Part shown: positions 23,727-32,760 of the stretch, piece after piece
How positions within the stretch are numbered: the first letter of the stretch is position 1
How the letters are laid out: the number at the start of each line of letters is the position of its first letter
Assembly (NCBI GenBank): GCA_964392775.1
Contig: CAYMRD010000023.1
Location: 1-40,677 of the forward strand
Origin: UKL13-3 sp964392775
Lineage (GTDB): Bacteria > Bacteroidota > Bacteroidia > UKL13-3
Length of the DNA: 40,677 bases
Reading direction: 5' to 3'
Notes under the pieces: generated by a model
What the model saw: only the letters and a program-made list of their open reading frames with translations
What the model was told of the DNA's origin: nothing
The model's database searches: none
Position numbers and translations under genes: made by a program

Positions 23727-24434
23727 ATGAAATACAAACGCGTACTGCTTAAGCTAAGTGGCGAATCGCTGATGGGCGATCAACAATACGGTATTGATGC
23801 CAAAATTCTGGATCAATATGCCAAAGATATCAAAACCGTAACCGACAAGGGAGTGGAGGTAGCAATTGTAATCGGTGGAGGCAATATTTTCAGAGGTGTT
23901 CAGGGTGTTGCAGGAGGTATTGTTGACAGGGCACAGGGAGATTATATGGGAATGCTGGCAACGGTTATCAACTCAATGGCTTTGCAGGGTGCACTGGAGC
24001 GCGTAGGCATCAAAACCCGTTTGTTATCGGCTATTAAAATGGAACAAATCTGCGAGCCGTTTATCCGTAGACGTGCCATGCGTCACCTCGAAAAAGGACG
24101 TGTAGTGATTTTTGGAGCAGGAACCGGAAACCCTTATTTTACAACTGATTCGGCCGCATCATTGCGTGCTGTTGAAATTCAGGCAGATCTGGTATTAAAA
24201 GGAACACGTGTGGATGGTATTTACACAGCCGACCCTGAAAAAGACAAAACAGCTACCCGCTACGAGAATATTACCTTTAGCGAAGTTTATGAAAAAGGAC
24301 TGAATGTAATGGACTTAACAGCGATTACCCTGTGTCAGGAAAATCATTTGCCGATTGTGGTATTTGATATGAACCGCGAAGGAAATTTCCTGCGTGTATG
24401 TGCGGGTGAAACGGTAGGAACGTTGGTGCATTAG
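23727..24434 (+). CDS. pyrH: UMP kinase
   Basis: PyrH phosphorylates UMP to UDP in pyrimidine nucleotide synthesis; bacterial forms are hexamers of the amino acid kinase fold, often inhibited by UTP. The 235-residue protein has KRVLLKLSGESLMG at the start, IVIGGGNIFRG, GTGNPYFTTDSAA and LKGTRVDGIYTADPEKD, all diagnostic. It stands after the tsf terminator with nearly 200 bases upstream, where I see no clear TAnnTTTG box, and is followed by an unusual repeat tract and frr. pyrH-frr neighbourhood is common in bacteria. Confidence 0.97.
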   Translation: MKYKRVLLKLSGESLMGDQQYGIDAKILDQYAKDIKTVTDKGVEVAIVIGGGNIFRGVQGVAGGIVDRAQGDYMGMLATVINSMALQGALERVGIKTRLLSAIKMEQICEPFIRRRAMRHLEKGRVVIFGAGTGNPYFTTDSAASLRAVEIQADLVLKGTRVDGIYTADPEKDKTATRYENITFSEVYEKGLNVMDLTAITLCQENHLPIVVFDMNREGNFLRVCAGETVGTLVH

Positions 24435-24575
24435 TTGGGTAAGTAATTAAGTTGATTAGGTAATTAGGTTGGTTAAGTTCCGTAAAAGGGAATCCAGTAC
24501 AACTTTTATCTAGGATTATACCTAACCAACTCAACCAACCTAACCAACTTAATTACCCAATTACTTAATCAACTA
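24434..24575. repeat. C-less/G-less inverted tract between pyrH and frr
   Basis: The left part (24434-24479) consists only of G, T and A, built from GTTGATTAGG, GTAATTAGG and GGTTGGTTAAG words. The right part (24521-24574) has only C, T and A (CCTAACCAACTCAACCAACC and similar) and is its approximate reverse complement. The two could form a long imperfect stem around a 40-base centre. A related structure lies at 30791-30960. Confidence 0.8.
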
Positions 24576-24611
24576 AAAAATATTATTTTCGAAAACAATA
24601 ACACATCTGAT

Positions 24612-25178
24612 ATGAGCGACCCAAGAGTAAAGACAGTATTTGACGATATGAAAGTTGCGATGGACAAAGCGATTGACCATGCAGCCAATGAGTTTACCAA
24701 AATCCGTGCGGGTAAGTCACACCCAAGCATGCTGGATGCGGTGAAAGTAGAATATTATGGTGAAATGGTGCCGTTGAGCCAGGTGGGTAATATTACCACA
24801 CCGGATGCCCGTAGTATTGCCATTCAGCCATGGGAAAAAACAGTATTGCAGGCCATCGAAAAAGGAATTGTGATTGCCAATTTAGGATTTACCCCAAGCA
24901 ATGACGGAACCATTATTCGCATCACGTTGCCAATGCTTACCGAAGAGCGCAGAAAAGAAATTGTGAAGAAGGTAAGAGCTGAAGCTGAAAGCGCTAAGGT
25001 TGCTGTTCGTAATATTCGCAAGGATGTAAACGAAACCATCAAAAAATTGCAAAAGGATGGTTTACCTGAAGATGAAGCCAAAGTTGCCGAAGCACAGGTT
25101 CAGAAAAATACAGATGTATACATCAAAAAAATTGATGATTTAACAGCTGCCAAAGAAGCTGAAATTATGCACGTGTAG
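24612..25178 (+). CDS. frr: ribosome recycling factor
   Basis: RRF, with EF-G, splits the ribosome after termination. The 188-residue product has the usual length and shows FTKIRAGKSHPSMLDAVKVE, PLSQVGNITTPDARS, PWEKTVLQAIEKGI and the conserved LTEERRKEIVKKVRAEAE helix. TATTTTCG, a loose match to TAnnTTTG, lies at about 24590, some 20 bases before the ATG. The gene begins after the repeat tract downstream of pyrH and is followed after 23 bases by the GT51 gene. Confidence 0.97.
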   Translation: MSDPRVKTVFDDMKVAMDKAIDHAANEFTKIRAGKSHPSMLDAVKVEYYGEMVPLSQVGNITTPDARSIAIQPWEKTVLQAIEKGIVIANLGFTPSNDGTIIRITLPMLTEERRKEIVKKVRAEAESAKVAVRNIRKDVNETIKKLQKDGLPEDEAKVAEAQVQKNTDVYIKKIDDLTAAKEAEIMHV

Positions 25179-25201
25179 TTTAACCACCTCAGATAACTAC
25201 C

Positions 25202-27193
25202 ATGATAAATTGGAGAAAAACACCGATAACCTTAGCCAAAGGTATCGGTGTTTTTTTTGTACTGTTGTTCATTGCTTTTTTTGTCTTTCGCAATGTGCTG
25301 TTAAAACGTGCCATTGCCAAAGTGCAGGCTAAAGTTCAAACAAAATACCATAGTAAACTGGATGTAGGTGCTGTTGCCTTTAACGGTTTGGCAGGTGTTG
25401 AGATGAGTGGTTTGGTGCTTACACCCGAATATGCCGATACCTTGTTCAGCATTGGAACCATACGGGCCAGCGTAAATTTCTGGCGAGCATTAATGGGTGA
25501 TATTCGGTTGAAAAATCTGGAGGTTGAAAAAGGTTTTGTACAGTTGGTAAAAAACGAAACCGGACGAAATTCTGATGTGTTTTTTCAGTCGTCAGATAGC
25601 AGCCAAACAAAAATTGAGAAGGTTTCATCATCAAAAACAAACTACGCTAAAGCTGCCTACCGCTTAATATCTAAGGTACTCAATCTAGTGCCTACACACA
25701 TGAGTTTGCAAAACCTTGAATTGCGCACGAATGATAATGGTAACAAAGTAGATTTGCATCTTCACCAATTGACATTGATTGATGAACAATTACAATCAAC
25801 AATTGAAGTTAGGTCTCAATCGTTTACCCAACGCTGGGGCATCCAGGGGCAAGCCGACCCGCGTGGCAAACGGGCCAACCTTTCTTTCTTTAATTTAGAT
25901 ACAGGTCATATTCGCATTCCTTATGTGGATGAGCGCCTCAATCTCATCACCGGATTTGATTCGATTCAACTCAATTTACAACAGGTGAAAATGGATGGGG
26001 ATGAATTGCATATTGCAGGTTTTGCATCTATTCAGAATTTTCTGATCAACCATCCTAAAATTGCAAAAAAAGATGTTATAATCGAGCAAGCGCGCTTTGA
26101 TTACCATATTGTGGCAGGTCCAGATTTTGTTCAGCTCGACAGCAGTTCCACTGTTACCTTTAACAATATTGTGTTTACTCCTTTTGTGGGTTTGCATACA
26201 CAGGGAGATACCATTTTTGAGATGCATGTAACCATTCCGGATATGAAGGCTCAGGATTTTATTACGTCCCTGCCCGAAGGATTGTTTACGCATTTTAAAG
26301 GCATGGAAGCCGAAGGAACATTCTCCTATCGCCTCGATTTTGTGTACAATGCAAACAACCCGCACGATTTGGTTTTTGAGAGCATGCTCAATAAACAAGG
26401 ATTGCGCATTGTACGCTATGGAGAAGCCAACCTGGCAAAACTGAATGGTGATTTTGTATACACACCTATTGAATATGGTCGCCCGCAACGACCCATCTAT
26501 GTTGGATTGGCCAACCCTAACTATACACCTCTGGATCAGATATCGTCTTACCTGCGTAAATGTGTGCTTACAACCGAAGATCCTTCTTTTTTCTATCACC
26601 GTGGTTTTATTGACGAAGCCTTTCGCCAGAGCATCATCAAGAATATACGCCAGCGCAGGTTTGCCAGAGGAGCAAGTACCATCAGTATGCAGTTGGTGAA
26701 GAATGTTTTCTTAACACGTGAGAAAACAATTTCCCGCAAACTTGAAGAGATTCTGTTGGTGTATATTCTGGAGAACAATCGCATCAGCAGTAAGGAACGT
26801 ATGCTTGAAGTATACTTTAATATTATTGAATGGGGACCGGGTGTATATGGTATTGGCGAAGCCTCACAGTTCTATTTCCAAAAACGTCCTGCTGATTTGA
26901 CCTTAAATGAGTGTTTGTTTTTGGCTACTATCATTCCTCGTCCCAAAGGATTTATGTGGCGTTTTGGGAAAGACGGAAACATCAAAGAATTTGCTTCACG
27001 TCAATTTACGTTTTTAACCAATTTGATGTTGCGCAGGGAAGTGCTGGCACCTGAGGATACGTTGCAGTGCGCTCAACCCATTATCATTACAGGGCCGGCC
27101 AAGGGCTTTATTAAAATTACGGCAGATACACTTCAAACCGATTCGATTTTGATTGATGAAGATGGAAGGGTGAGTGAGTTACCATCTGAATAG
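25202..27193 (+). CDS. membrane-anchored peptidoglycan glycosyltransferase (GT51) with AsmA-like N-terminal region
   Basis: The 663-residue protein has one N-terminal membrane segment (about 15-35), then some 400 residues of repeated beta-strand sequence. The segment KYHSKLDVGAVAFNGLAGVE and the following SIGTIRASVNFWRAL resemble AsmA/TamB-type proteins. A GT51 domain occupies roughly 440-640. Its motifs are intact: TEDPSFFYHRGF with the catalytic Glu459, RGASTISMQLVKNVFL and EVYFNIIEWGPGVYGIGEAS. GT51 enzymes polymerise lipid II into glycan strands. There is no transpeptidase domain, so it is a monofunctional enzyme with an unusual extracytoplasmic front. It is not the common class A PBP or the short MtgA type. 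Confidence 0.85.
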   Translation: MINWRKTPITLAKGIGVFFVLLFIAFFVFRNVLLKRAIAKVQAKVQTKYHSKLDVGAVAFNGLAGVEMSGLVLTPEYADTLFSIGTIRASVNFWRALMGDIRLKNLEVEKGFVQLVKNETGRNSDVFFQSSDSSQTKIEKVSSSKTNYAKAAYRLISKVLNLVPTHMSLQNLELRTNDNGNKVDLHLHQLTLIDEQLQSTIEVRSQSFTQRWGIQGQADPRGKRANLSFFNLDTGHIRIPYVDERLNLITGFDSIQLNLQQVKMDGDELHIAGFASIQNFLINHPKIAKKDVIIEQARFDYHIVAGPDFVQLDSSSTVTFNNIVFTPFVGLHTQGDTIFEMHVTIPDMKAQDFITSLPEGLFTHFKGMEAEGTFSYRLDFVYNANNPHDLVFESMLNKQGLRIVRYGEANLAKLNGDFVYTPIEYGRPQRPIYVGLANPNYTPLDQISSYLRKCVLTTEDPSFFYHRGFIDEAFRQSIIKNIRQRRFARGASTISMQLVKNVFLTREKTISRKLEEILLVYILENNRISSKERMLEVYFNIIEWGPGVYGIGEASQFYFQKRPADLTLNECLFLATIIPRPKGFMWRFGKDGNIKEFASRQFTFLTNLMLRREVLAPEDTLQCAQPIIITGPAKGFIKITADTLQTDSILIDEDGRVSELPSE

Positions 27194-27236
27194 ATTCGTA
27201 TTTCTTATCGATATTGGCCATTACGGTTTTATGCAT

Positions 27237-27269
27237 AAAAAAACCCGTTCGAATGGAACGGGTTTTTTA
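27237..27269. terminator. bidirectional terminator between the GT51 gene and the RRM gene
   Basis: AAAAAAACCCGTTC (27237-27250) and GAACGGGTTTTTT (27256-27268) form a strong stem with an A-run on one side and a T-run on the other. It can end the plus-strand GT51 transcript and the minus-strand RRM transcript. Confidence 0.9.
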
Positions 27270-27285
27270 GGGTAAAGAGATATGA

Positions 27286-27600
27286 TTAGTCTCTGTTGTT
27301 GAATCTTCTTTCGCCACCACCACGGTTGAATCCACCGCCACGGTTTCCTTCGCCTTCTTCACGCGGGCGAGCTTCAGTAACAGAGATGTTTCTGTTTTTC
27401 ATTGCTGTACCGTTCAATGCGTTGATAGCATTAGTGGCATCACCATCATTTGACATTTCTACGAAACCGAAACCTTTGCTGCGGCCTGTAAATTTATCTG
27501 TAATGATTTTTGCTGAAGCTACTTCACCATACTGTTGAAATAGTTCTTGTAACTGTTGTTCATTGACTGCGTAGTCAAGATTTCCGATGTAAATGTTCAT
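27286..27600 (-). CDS. RRM-domain RNA-binding protein
   Basis: I use the ATG at 27600 (104 residues), where MNIYIGNLDYAVNEQQL starts the RRM; the longer frame opens in the promoter region. RNP2 is IYIGNL (3-8) and RNP1 is KGFGFVEM (about 42-49). A Gly/Arg-rich tail (RGGGFNRGGGERR) follows the fold. Short RRM proteins of this kind are frequent in Bacteroidota and cyanobacteria and bind RNA, probably as chaperones or stability factors; the phylum lacks Hfq in many members, but whether this protein fills that role is not shown. Confidence 0.93.
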   Translation of the reverse strand: MNIYIGNLDYAVNEQQLQELFQQYGEVASAKIITDKFTGRSKGFGFVEMSNDGDATNAINALNGTAMKNRNISVTEARPREEGEGNRGGGFNRGGGERRFNNRD

Positions 27601-27621
27601 TGTAATAATATAAGTACACGC

Positions 27622-27651
27622 CAAAGGTATACTTATTTCTTATCTTTCAAA
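27622..27651 (-). promoter_or_regulatory. promoter of the RRM gene
   Basis: On the minus strand TTTG (27651-27648) is followed 18 bases later by TACCTTTG (27629-27622). The box lies 21 bases before the RRM ATG. This is one of the best -33/-7 pairs in the window and supports the shorter start. Confidence 0.7.
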
Positions 27652-27681
27652 GTGAATTGCAGATTATTTTGAAAAGGTTAA

Positions 27682-27714
27682 AAAAAGCCGTAACAATTTG
27701 AGTTACGGCTTTTT
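27682..27714 (-). terminator. terminator of the infB transcript
   Basis: AAAAAGCCGTAAC and its complement (27682-27694, 27702-27714) flank a seven-base loop. Read on the minus strand the stem is followed by a T-run, 20 bases after the infB stop. Confidence 0.88.
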
Positions 27715-27735
27715 AGGATAGTATTATCAGGCGTA

Positions 27736-30690
27736 TTATTTAAGTGTCCGCTTTACTTCTACTTCTTCGTAAGCTTCGATATTATCGCCCTCTTTCAGGT
27801 CGTTGTAGTTCTTAATGGCCGCACCACACTCAAATCCGTAGCCAACCTCTTTCACATCGTCTTTGAAACGTTTGAGTGAATCGAGCTCACCACTGTATAC
27901 CACCACACCATCGCGGATGAGGCGTATTTTAGAGTTACGGAATATTTTACCTTCGGTAACATAACAACCTGCAACGGTACCCACTTTGGTAATTTTCATT
28001 ACCTGACGGATTTCCATATTACCTGTGATTTTTTCTTCCAGTGTAGGAGCAAGCATTCCTTCGATAGCCGACTTGATCTCTCCAATAGCATTGTAGATGA
28101 TTGAGTACATGCGGATGTCAATTGACTCGGCTTCGGCCAGTTTACGGGCCTGTGGCGAAGGACGAACGTTAAACGCAATCACAATGGCATCAGATGCAGA
28201 AGCCAGCAATACATCGCTTTCCGAGATTTGTCCAACTCCTTTGTAAATTACGCTTACCTGTACTTCTTCAGTTGAGAGTTTGATCAATGAATCGCTCAAT
28301 GCTTCTACCGAACCATCCACGTCTCCTTTTACAATTACTTTCAACTCCTTGAAGTTTCCAATGGCCAGACGTCTTCCAATCTCGTCCAGCGTAATATGTT
28401 TCTGGGTACGGATACCCTGCTCACGCTGCAACTGTGTACGTTTGTTCGAAATCTCTTTGGCTTCCTGCTCGTTTTTGGTAACGATAAATTTATCACCTGC
28501 CTGCGGAGCACCGTTAAATCCAAGGATTACAACAGGTGCCGAAGGACCGGCTTCGGTCATTTTTTTACCGCGCTCGTCAAACATCGCTCTTACTTTACCG
28601 CTGTGAATACCAGCCAGGATAGGATCTCCAACGCGGAGAGTTCCTGCTTGTACCATCAGGGTAGCAACCAAACCACGTCCTTTATCCAAACTTGATTCGA
28701 TGATGTTTCCTACGGCACGTTTATTCGGATTGGCTTTGAGGTTGAGCATTTCTGCTTCCAGCAATACTTTCTCCAGCAGTCCGTCAATGTTCAAGCCTTT
28801 TTTGGCTGATATTTCCTGACACTGGTATTTACCACCCCATTCTTCTACCAAAATATTCATGGCAGCAAGCTGTTCGCGGATACGATCCGGGTTCGCCCCG
28901 TCACGGTCAATTTTATTGATAGCAAACACTATTGGAACACCGGCTGCCTGTGCATGGCTGATGGCCTCTTTTGTTTGTGGCATCACGCTGTCATCGGCAG
29001 CAATTACAATGATTACGATGTCCGTGATTTTGGCTCCACGGGCACGCATGGCCGTAAACGCCTCGTGACCCGGAGTATCGAGGAAGGTAACATGTTTGCC
29101 GTTGGCAAGTGTTACTTCATACGCTCCGATATGCTGGGTAATCCCTCCGGCTTCACCGGCAATTACGTTGGCTTTACGGATATGATCGAGCAACGATGTT
29201 TTACCGTGGTCAACGTGACCCATTACGGTAACAATAGGAGCACGTGGTTTCAGGTCTTCTTCGTTGTCGATATCTTCTTCTACCTCTTCCTGCAATTCGG
29301 CACTTACAAACTCCACTTCAAAGCCAAACTCTTCGGCTACGATCGCAATGGTTTCAGCATCCAAACGCTGGTTGATGGAAACCATCAGTCCAAGCGACAT
29401 ACAGGCAGAGATAATGTTGGTGATGGAAACTTCCATCATTTGCGACAACTCATTGGCTGTTACAAACTCGGTTACCTTAATTTTCTTTTGTCCTTCCAGC
29501 TCCATTGCTTCCTCTTCACGTTTGTCGGCAGCGGCATCACGCTTTTGCTTACGGATTTTGGAACGAACGGCACCAATATTCTGTGCTTTGCTTCCCGGGT
29601 TTAACCGGGCAAGGGTTTCTTTCAGTTTATCCTGAATCTGCTTGTCGGTAATTTCTGCTTTTTCCTCAGGAGGAGCAAAGCGGTCGTTACGACCTTTGTA
29701 GTTAGGATTTGGTGTATACGGGCGACTGCCGGGCGCACCCGGTCTGTTGCCAAAACGGTTTCCACCGGTATTGGGGGTTCCGGTACCCGGAGTTGTAGGG
29801 CGGGCTGTGCGGTTCGGGTTGTTTTCAAATTTCTTTGAATCAACATTGTCGCTTCCGGCTACAAAATTATTTCTACGTCTTTTCTTTTTGTTGGCTGCAC
29901 TTCCATCGCTCGAAGCAATCGGAGTGGGCTTACGCGGTTGTTCAACAGGTAACTCAATCTTACCCATCACCTTCAACCCCGAAAGTTTTTCGTAGTTGGG
30001 ATCCATTACTTTTGGAGTAACGGGTTGTTCAACAACGGATTTTTCAACAGGTGGTTCAGGCTTAGGCTCCACAACAGGTTTTTCGGCCACGGGTTCAACC
30101 TCTTTTACAGGTTCAACAACCATCTCTTTTTTGGGTTCAGGTTTGGTTTCGGCCACAGGAACTTTAGGTTTTTCAACCGGAGTTTCCTTTGGTGCAGTTG
30201 TTTTCTTTGGTTTTTTAGCAGCATCCAAATCGATCTTGCCAACTACTTTAAGCTTGGGTTTATCCTCGGCTACCGGAGGTATGATTTCTACGGGAACCTC
30301 CACCGGAGCTTCCTCCTTAGGTTTTTCAACCACTTTAGGCGCTTCTGGTTTAGGAGCAGCGGGTGGCGCTTCTTTAACCAATCCCGATTTGATCAGGATT
30401 CCATCGTCTTCGTCTTCTTCCTGAACAACCTCCTTGGCTTTAGGAGGAACAATACTTACTTCCTCTTTCTTAACCGGCTTTTGCTTGAGCACTGCGGCAG
30501 CATCCTTGGTTTTCTTATCGCTTTGAAAATCCTTAAGCAATACCTGATACTGCTCATCGGTAATCTTAGCGTTTGGGTTGTTTTCAACCTTAAACCCTTT
30601 TTTCGATAAGTGCTCAACGATGGTACCTATACCAACGCCTATTTCTTTAACAACTTTACTAAGTCTAATATTTCCTGTGGATTCGCTCAT
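27736..30690 (-). CDS. infB: translation initiation factor IF-2
   Basis: The GTPase that places initiator tRNA on the 30S subunit. Its 984 residues start with the IF2 N-terminal fold (IRLSKVVKEIGVGIGTIVEHL), then a Pro/Lys/Glu/Val-rich and later Gly/Arg-rich linker of some 330 residues. The P-loop GHVDHGKT is at 491-498, followed by DTPGHEAF and NKID. The second beta-barrel and the C-terminal C1/C2 domains (GVGQISESDVLLAS; IEGMLAPTLEEKITG) complete it. The linker explains the length. It is 279 bases downstream of nusA, a gap filled with repeat tracts, so it may be partly uncoupled from that gene. Confidence 0.97.
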   Translation of the reverse strand: MSESTGNIRLSKVVKEIGVGIGTIVEHLSKKGFKVENNPNAKITDEQYQVLLKDFQSDKKTKDAAAVLKQKPVKKEEVSIVPPKAKEVVQEEDEDDGILIKSGLVKEAPPAAPKPEAPKVVEKPKEEAPVEVPVEIIPPVAEDKPKLKVVGKIDLDAAKKPKKTTAPKETPVEKPKVPVAETKPEPKKEMVVEPVKEVEPVAEKPVVEPKPEPPVEKSVVEQPVTPKVMDPNYEKLSGLKVMGKIELPVEQPRKPTPIASSDGSAANKKKRRRNNFVAGSDNVDSKKFENNPNRTARPTTPGTGTPNTGGNRFGNRPGAPGSRPYTPNPNYKGRNDRFAPPEEKAEITDKQIQDKLKETLARLNPGSKAQNIGAVRSKIRKQKRDAAADKREEEAMELEGQKKIKVTEFVTANELSQMMEVSITNIISACMSLGLMVSINQRLDAETIAIVAEEFGFEVEFVSAELQEEVEEDIDNEEDLKPRAPIVTVMGHVDHGKTSLLDHIRKANVIAGEAGGITQHIGAYEVTLANGKHVTFLDTPGHEAFTAMRARGAKITDIVIIVIAADDSVMPQTKEAISHAQAAGVPIVFAINKIDRDGANPDRIREQLAAMNILVEEWGGKYQCQEISAKKGLNIDGLLEKVLLEAEMLNLKANPNKRAVGNIIESSLDKGRGLVATLMVQAGTLRVGDPILAGIHSGKVRAMFDERGKKMTEAGPSAPVVILGFNGAPQAGDKFIVTKNEQEAKEISNKRTQLQREQGIRTQKHITLDEIGRRLAIGNFKELKVIVKGDVDGSVEALSDSLIKLSTEEVQVSVIYKGVGQISESDVLLASASDAIVIAFNVRPSPQARKLAEAESIDIRMYSIIYNAIGEIKSAIEGMLAPTLEEKITGNMEIRQVMKITKVGTVAGCYVTEGKIFRNSKIRLIRDGVVVYSGELDSLKRFKDDVKEVGYGFECGAAIKNYNDLKEGDNIEAYEEVEVKRTLK

Positions 30691-30969
30691 TCAATCTGCG
30701 ATATTACTTATATTTTGTGAGTTTATGGTTATGAAGGCCTTAAATAATAAAGCCTCCACCTCCAATGGAACAACAATCGTAAATGAGAGAGATTGGTTGA
30801 TTGGGTTGGTCAGGTAATTGGGTTGATTACCTTCTTTCCATCTTGTCAATCGACTATTTACAGTTGTGATCCCTGTTTTCTTTTTTTTCTTTGAATCCCT
30901 TCCGGATTCCTCCACATCCGACTTCCTTATCAACCAGTCAACGTATCAACCAATCAACAAGCCGTCAGG
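30691..30969. repeat. nusA-infB gap with inverted GGTTGATT-type tracts
   Basis: No gene is seen. The stretch 30791-30830 is made of GATTGGTTGA, TTGGGTTGGT, CAGGTAATTG and GGTTGATTAC and is nearly free of C. The stretch 30931-30960 (TCAACCAGTC, AACGTATCAA, CCAATCAACA) is nearly free of G and is an approximate reverse complement of the first. The motif matches the 24434-24575 structure. Between the arms lie about 100 bases of pyrimidine-rich DNA. Confidence 0.75.
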
Positions 30970-32205
30970 CTATTCGAACTCCGACTGCAAGATTCTGCGA
31001 ATCTCCACAACGGTTTCTTCTTCAAGCTCGGTTCTGCGGATGAGGTCTTCATTAGAGATGGCCAATACGCTTTTGGCTGTATCACAACCAATGGCTTTCA
31101 GCTCATCAATAATCCAGCTGTCAATCTCGTCTGTAAATTCTTCCAGGTCGATATCGCCTTCATCCTCATCATTTTCACGGTAAACGTCAATCTCAACACC
31201 CACCAGTTTACCGGCAAGTTTGATATTGTGTCCGCCTTTACCGATAGCCAACGAAACCTGGTCGGGCTTGAGGTATACGGCAGCACGTTTGCTTTCGGCT
31301 TCGATTTTTACCGATGAAATTTTAGCAGGACTCAATGCACGCTGAATCAATAACTGTGTATTGGCGGTATTGTTGATTACGTCAATGTTTTCGTTGCGCA
31401 ATTCGCGAACGATACCATGGATACGTGAACCTTTCATACCCACACAGGCTCCAACCGGATCAATACGCTCATCATACGATTCAACAGCCACCTTGGCTCT
31501 TTCACCCGGCTCACGTACAATTTTTTTGATGGTGATAAGACCGTCAATAATTTCCGGAACTTCCTGCTCAAACAAGCGTTCCAAAAATACGCCTGAGGTA
31601 CGCGACAGGAGGATACGCGGGGTTCCGTTGTACATTTCCACTTTCAATACCACAGCCTTGATGCTGTCGCCTTTTTTGTAGTGGTCGGCCGGAATCATTT
31701 CATTTTTAGGCAGCAACAACTCGTTTCCTTCGTCATCCAGTACCATCAGTTCTTTTTTCCAAACCTGGTAAACCTCACCCACAACGATTTCACCCACGCG
31801 GTCTTTATATTTCTTGTACAGCTCGTCTTTTTCAAGCTCCATTACTTTCGACATGAGGGTTTGGCGTGCTGCCAAAATCGCTCTGCGGCCAAAGCTTTCG
31901 AGGGTAATTTCAGAGGTTACCTCTTCACCCACCTCAAAATCCGGCTCAATTTTACGGGCATCGCTTAATGAAATCTGGCTGCGGCTTTCTTCCACCTCAC
32001 CATCATGTACGATGGTCTGGTTTTGCCAGATTTCAAGGTCACCGCTGTTGTCGTTGATGATTACCGAGAAGTTTTCGTCTGTGCCATATTTTTTGCGGAG
32101 CATACTGCGGAATACGTCTTCCAGCACACGCTGCATGGTTGCACGATCAATGTTTTTAAATTCTTTGAACTCGCTGAACGAGTCAATTAAACCTACGCTA
32201 TGCAT
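30970..32205 (-). CDS. nusA: transcription termination/antitermination factor NusA
   Basis: NusA binds RNA polymerase and affects pausing and antitermination. The 411-residue protein has an N-terminal RNAP-binding part, an S1 domain (GEIVVGEVYQVWKKELMVL onward, about 140-200), and KH domains with ERIDPVGACVGMKGSRI and VSLAIGKGGHNIKLAGKLVG. The C-terminus is acidic (DEDEGDIDLEEF) and then a short helical domain rather than the two AR repeats of E. coli, which accounts for the shorter length. It starts 8 bases after rimP, in the conserved order rimP-nusA-infB. Confidence 0.97.
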   Translation of the reverse strand: MHSVGLIDSFSEFKEFKNIDRATMQRVLEDVFRSMLRKKYGTDENFSVIINDNSGDLEIWQNQTIVHDGEVEESRSQISLSDARKIEPDFEVGEEVTSEITLESFGRRAILAARQTLMSKVMELEKDELYKKYKDRVGEIVVGEVYQVWKKELMVLDDEGNELLLPKNEMIPADHYKKGDSIKAVVLKVEMYNGTPRILLSRTSGVFLERLFEQEVPEIIDGLITIKKIVREPGERAKVAVESYDERIDPVGACVGMKGSRIHGIVRELRNENIDVINNTANTQLLIQRALSPAKISSVKIEAESKRAAVYLKPDQVSLAIGKGGHNIKLAGKLVGVEIDVYRENDEDEGDIDLEEFTDEIDSWIIDELKAIGCDTAKSVLAISNEDLIRRTELEEETVVEIRRILQSEFE

Positions 32206-32213
32206 AATCTATA

Positions 32214-32672
32214 TTATTTAAAACTTATTAAAACACTTGCCTGAGCTATTTCTGTAAATGCAACCTCTTTTTCGGCAGCATCTTTATAGCCCTTCTTTTT
32301 ATCTTTTAAAGCCAGCACAATACCGCTATCGGTGAGGCGCTCAAAACGGCCCGAAATCTCATTGTTACCGGTAAGCTTCACCAACAACTCCCGCCCGATA
32401 TGTTGGGTATACTGGCGTTGCAGCTTCAACGGGCGGTCGGCTCCCGGTGATGAAACCTCAAACATATAGGCTTCGCTTCCGTAATCCATCTCATCCAGCC
32501 TGTTATTCAAAGCCTTGCCCAGCACGCGGCAATCTTCGATGGTAACGCCTTTGTCGCCATCAATAAACACCGAAATCTTCTTACTTCCTTGCTTCTGCTC
32601 TATTTCCACCAAAAACAAATGTTCGGGGAGTAGCTCGGTAGCCCAGGTTGTCAATTGTGAAACAATATCCAT
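32214..32672 (-). CDS. rimP: ribosome maturation factor RimP
   Basis: RimP is needed for 30S subunit maturation. The 152-residue product matches the family by VTIEDCRVLGKALNNRLDE and FEVSSPGADRPLKLQRQY, the central conserved segment, with a C-terminal SH3-like part. It is the first gene of rimP-nusA-infB. Its transcript carries a GC-rich hairpin directly in front of the ATG, which could control translation. Confidence 0.96.
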   Translation of the reverse strand: MDIVSQLTTWATELLPEHLFLVEIEQKQGSKKISVFIDGDKGVTIEDCRVLGKALNNRLDEMDYGSEAYMFEVSSPGADRPLKLQRQYTQHIGRELLVKLTGNNEISGRFERLTDSGIVLALKDKKKGYKDAAEKEVAFTEIAQASVLISFK

Positions 32673-32682
32673 GGTATAATGA

Positions 32683-32707
32683 AAGAGGGGACTTGCGGTC
32701 CCCTCTT
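32683..32707 (-). promoter_or_regulatory. leader hairpin in front of rimP
   Basis: Perfect 10-base arms AAGAGGGGAC and GTCCCCTCTT around a five-base loop end 10 bases before the rimP ATG. Placed inside the predicted 5' leader of roughly 50 bases, the stem would cover the ribosome-entry region. No T-run follows it on the minus strand, so it is not a terminator. Confidence 0.65.
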
Positions 32708-32730
32708 AGTTATTTAATTAAATACGGGTG

Positions 32731-32760
32731 CAAATGTAATGTAATTTTTGGAAAAGGCAA
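32731..32760 (-). promoter_or_regulatory. promoter of rimP-nusA-infB
   Basis: On the minus strand TTG (32760-32758) is 19 bases before TACATTTG (32738-32731), a good -33/-7 pair. Transcription would begin near 32725, giving a leader that contains the 32683-32707 hairpin. Confidence 0.65.

Noticed and set aside
28954..30609. Plus-strand frames (up to 216 codons) opposite infB
   Set aside because: Their Phe/Gly/Thr-rich products mirror the repetitive linker of IF-2 and have no features of their own.
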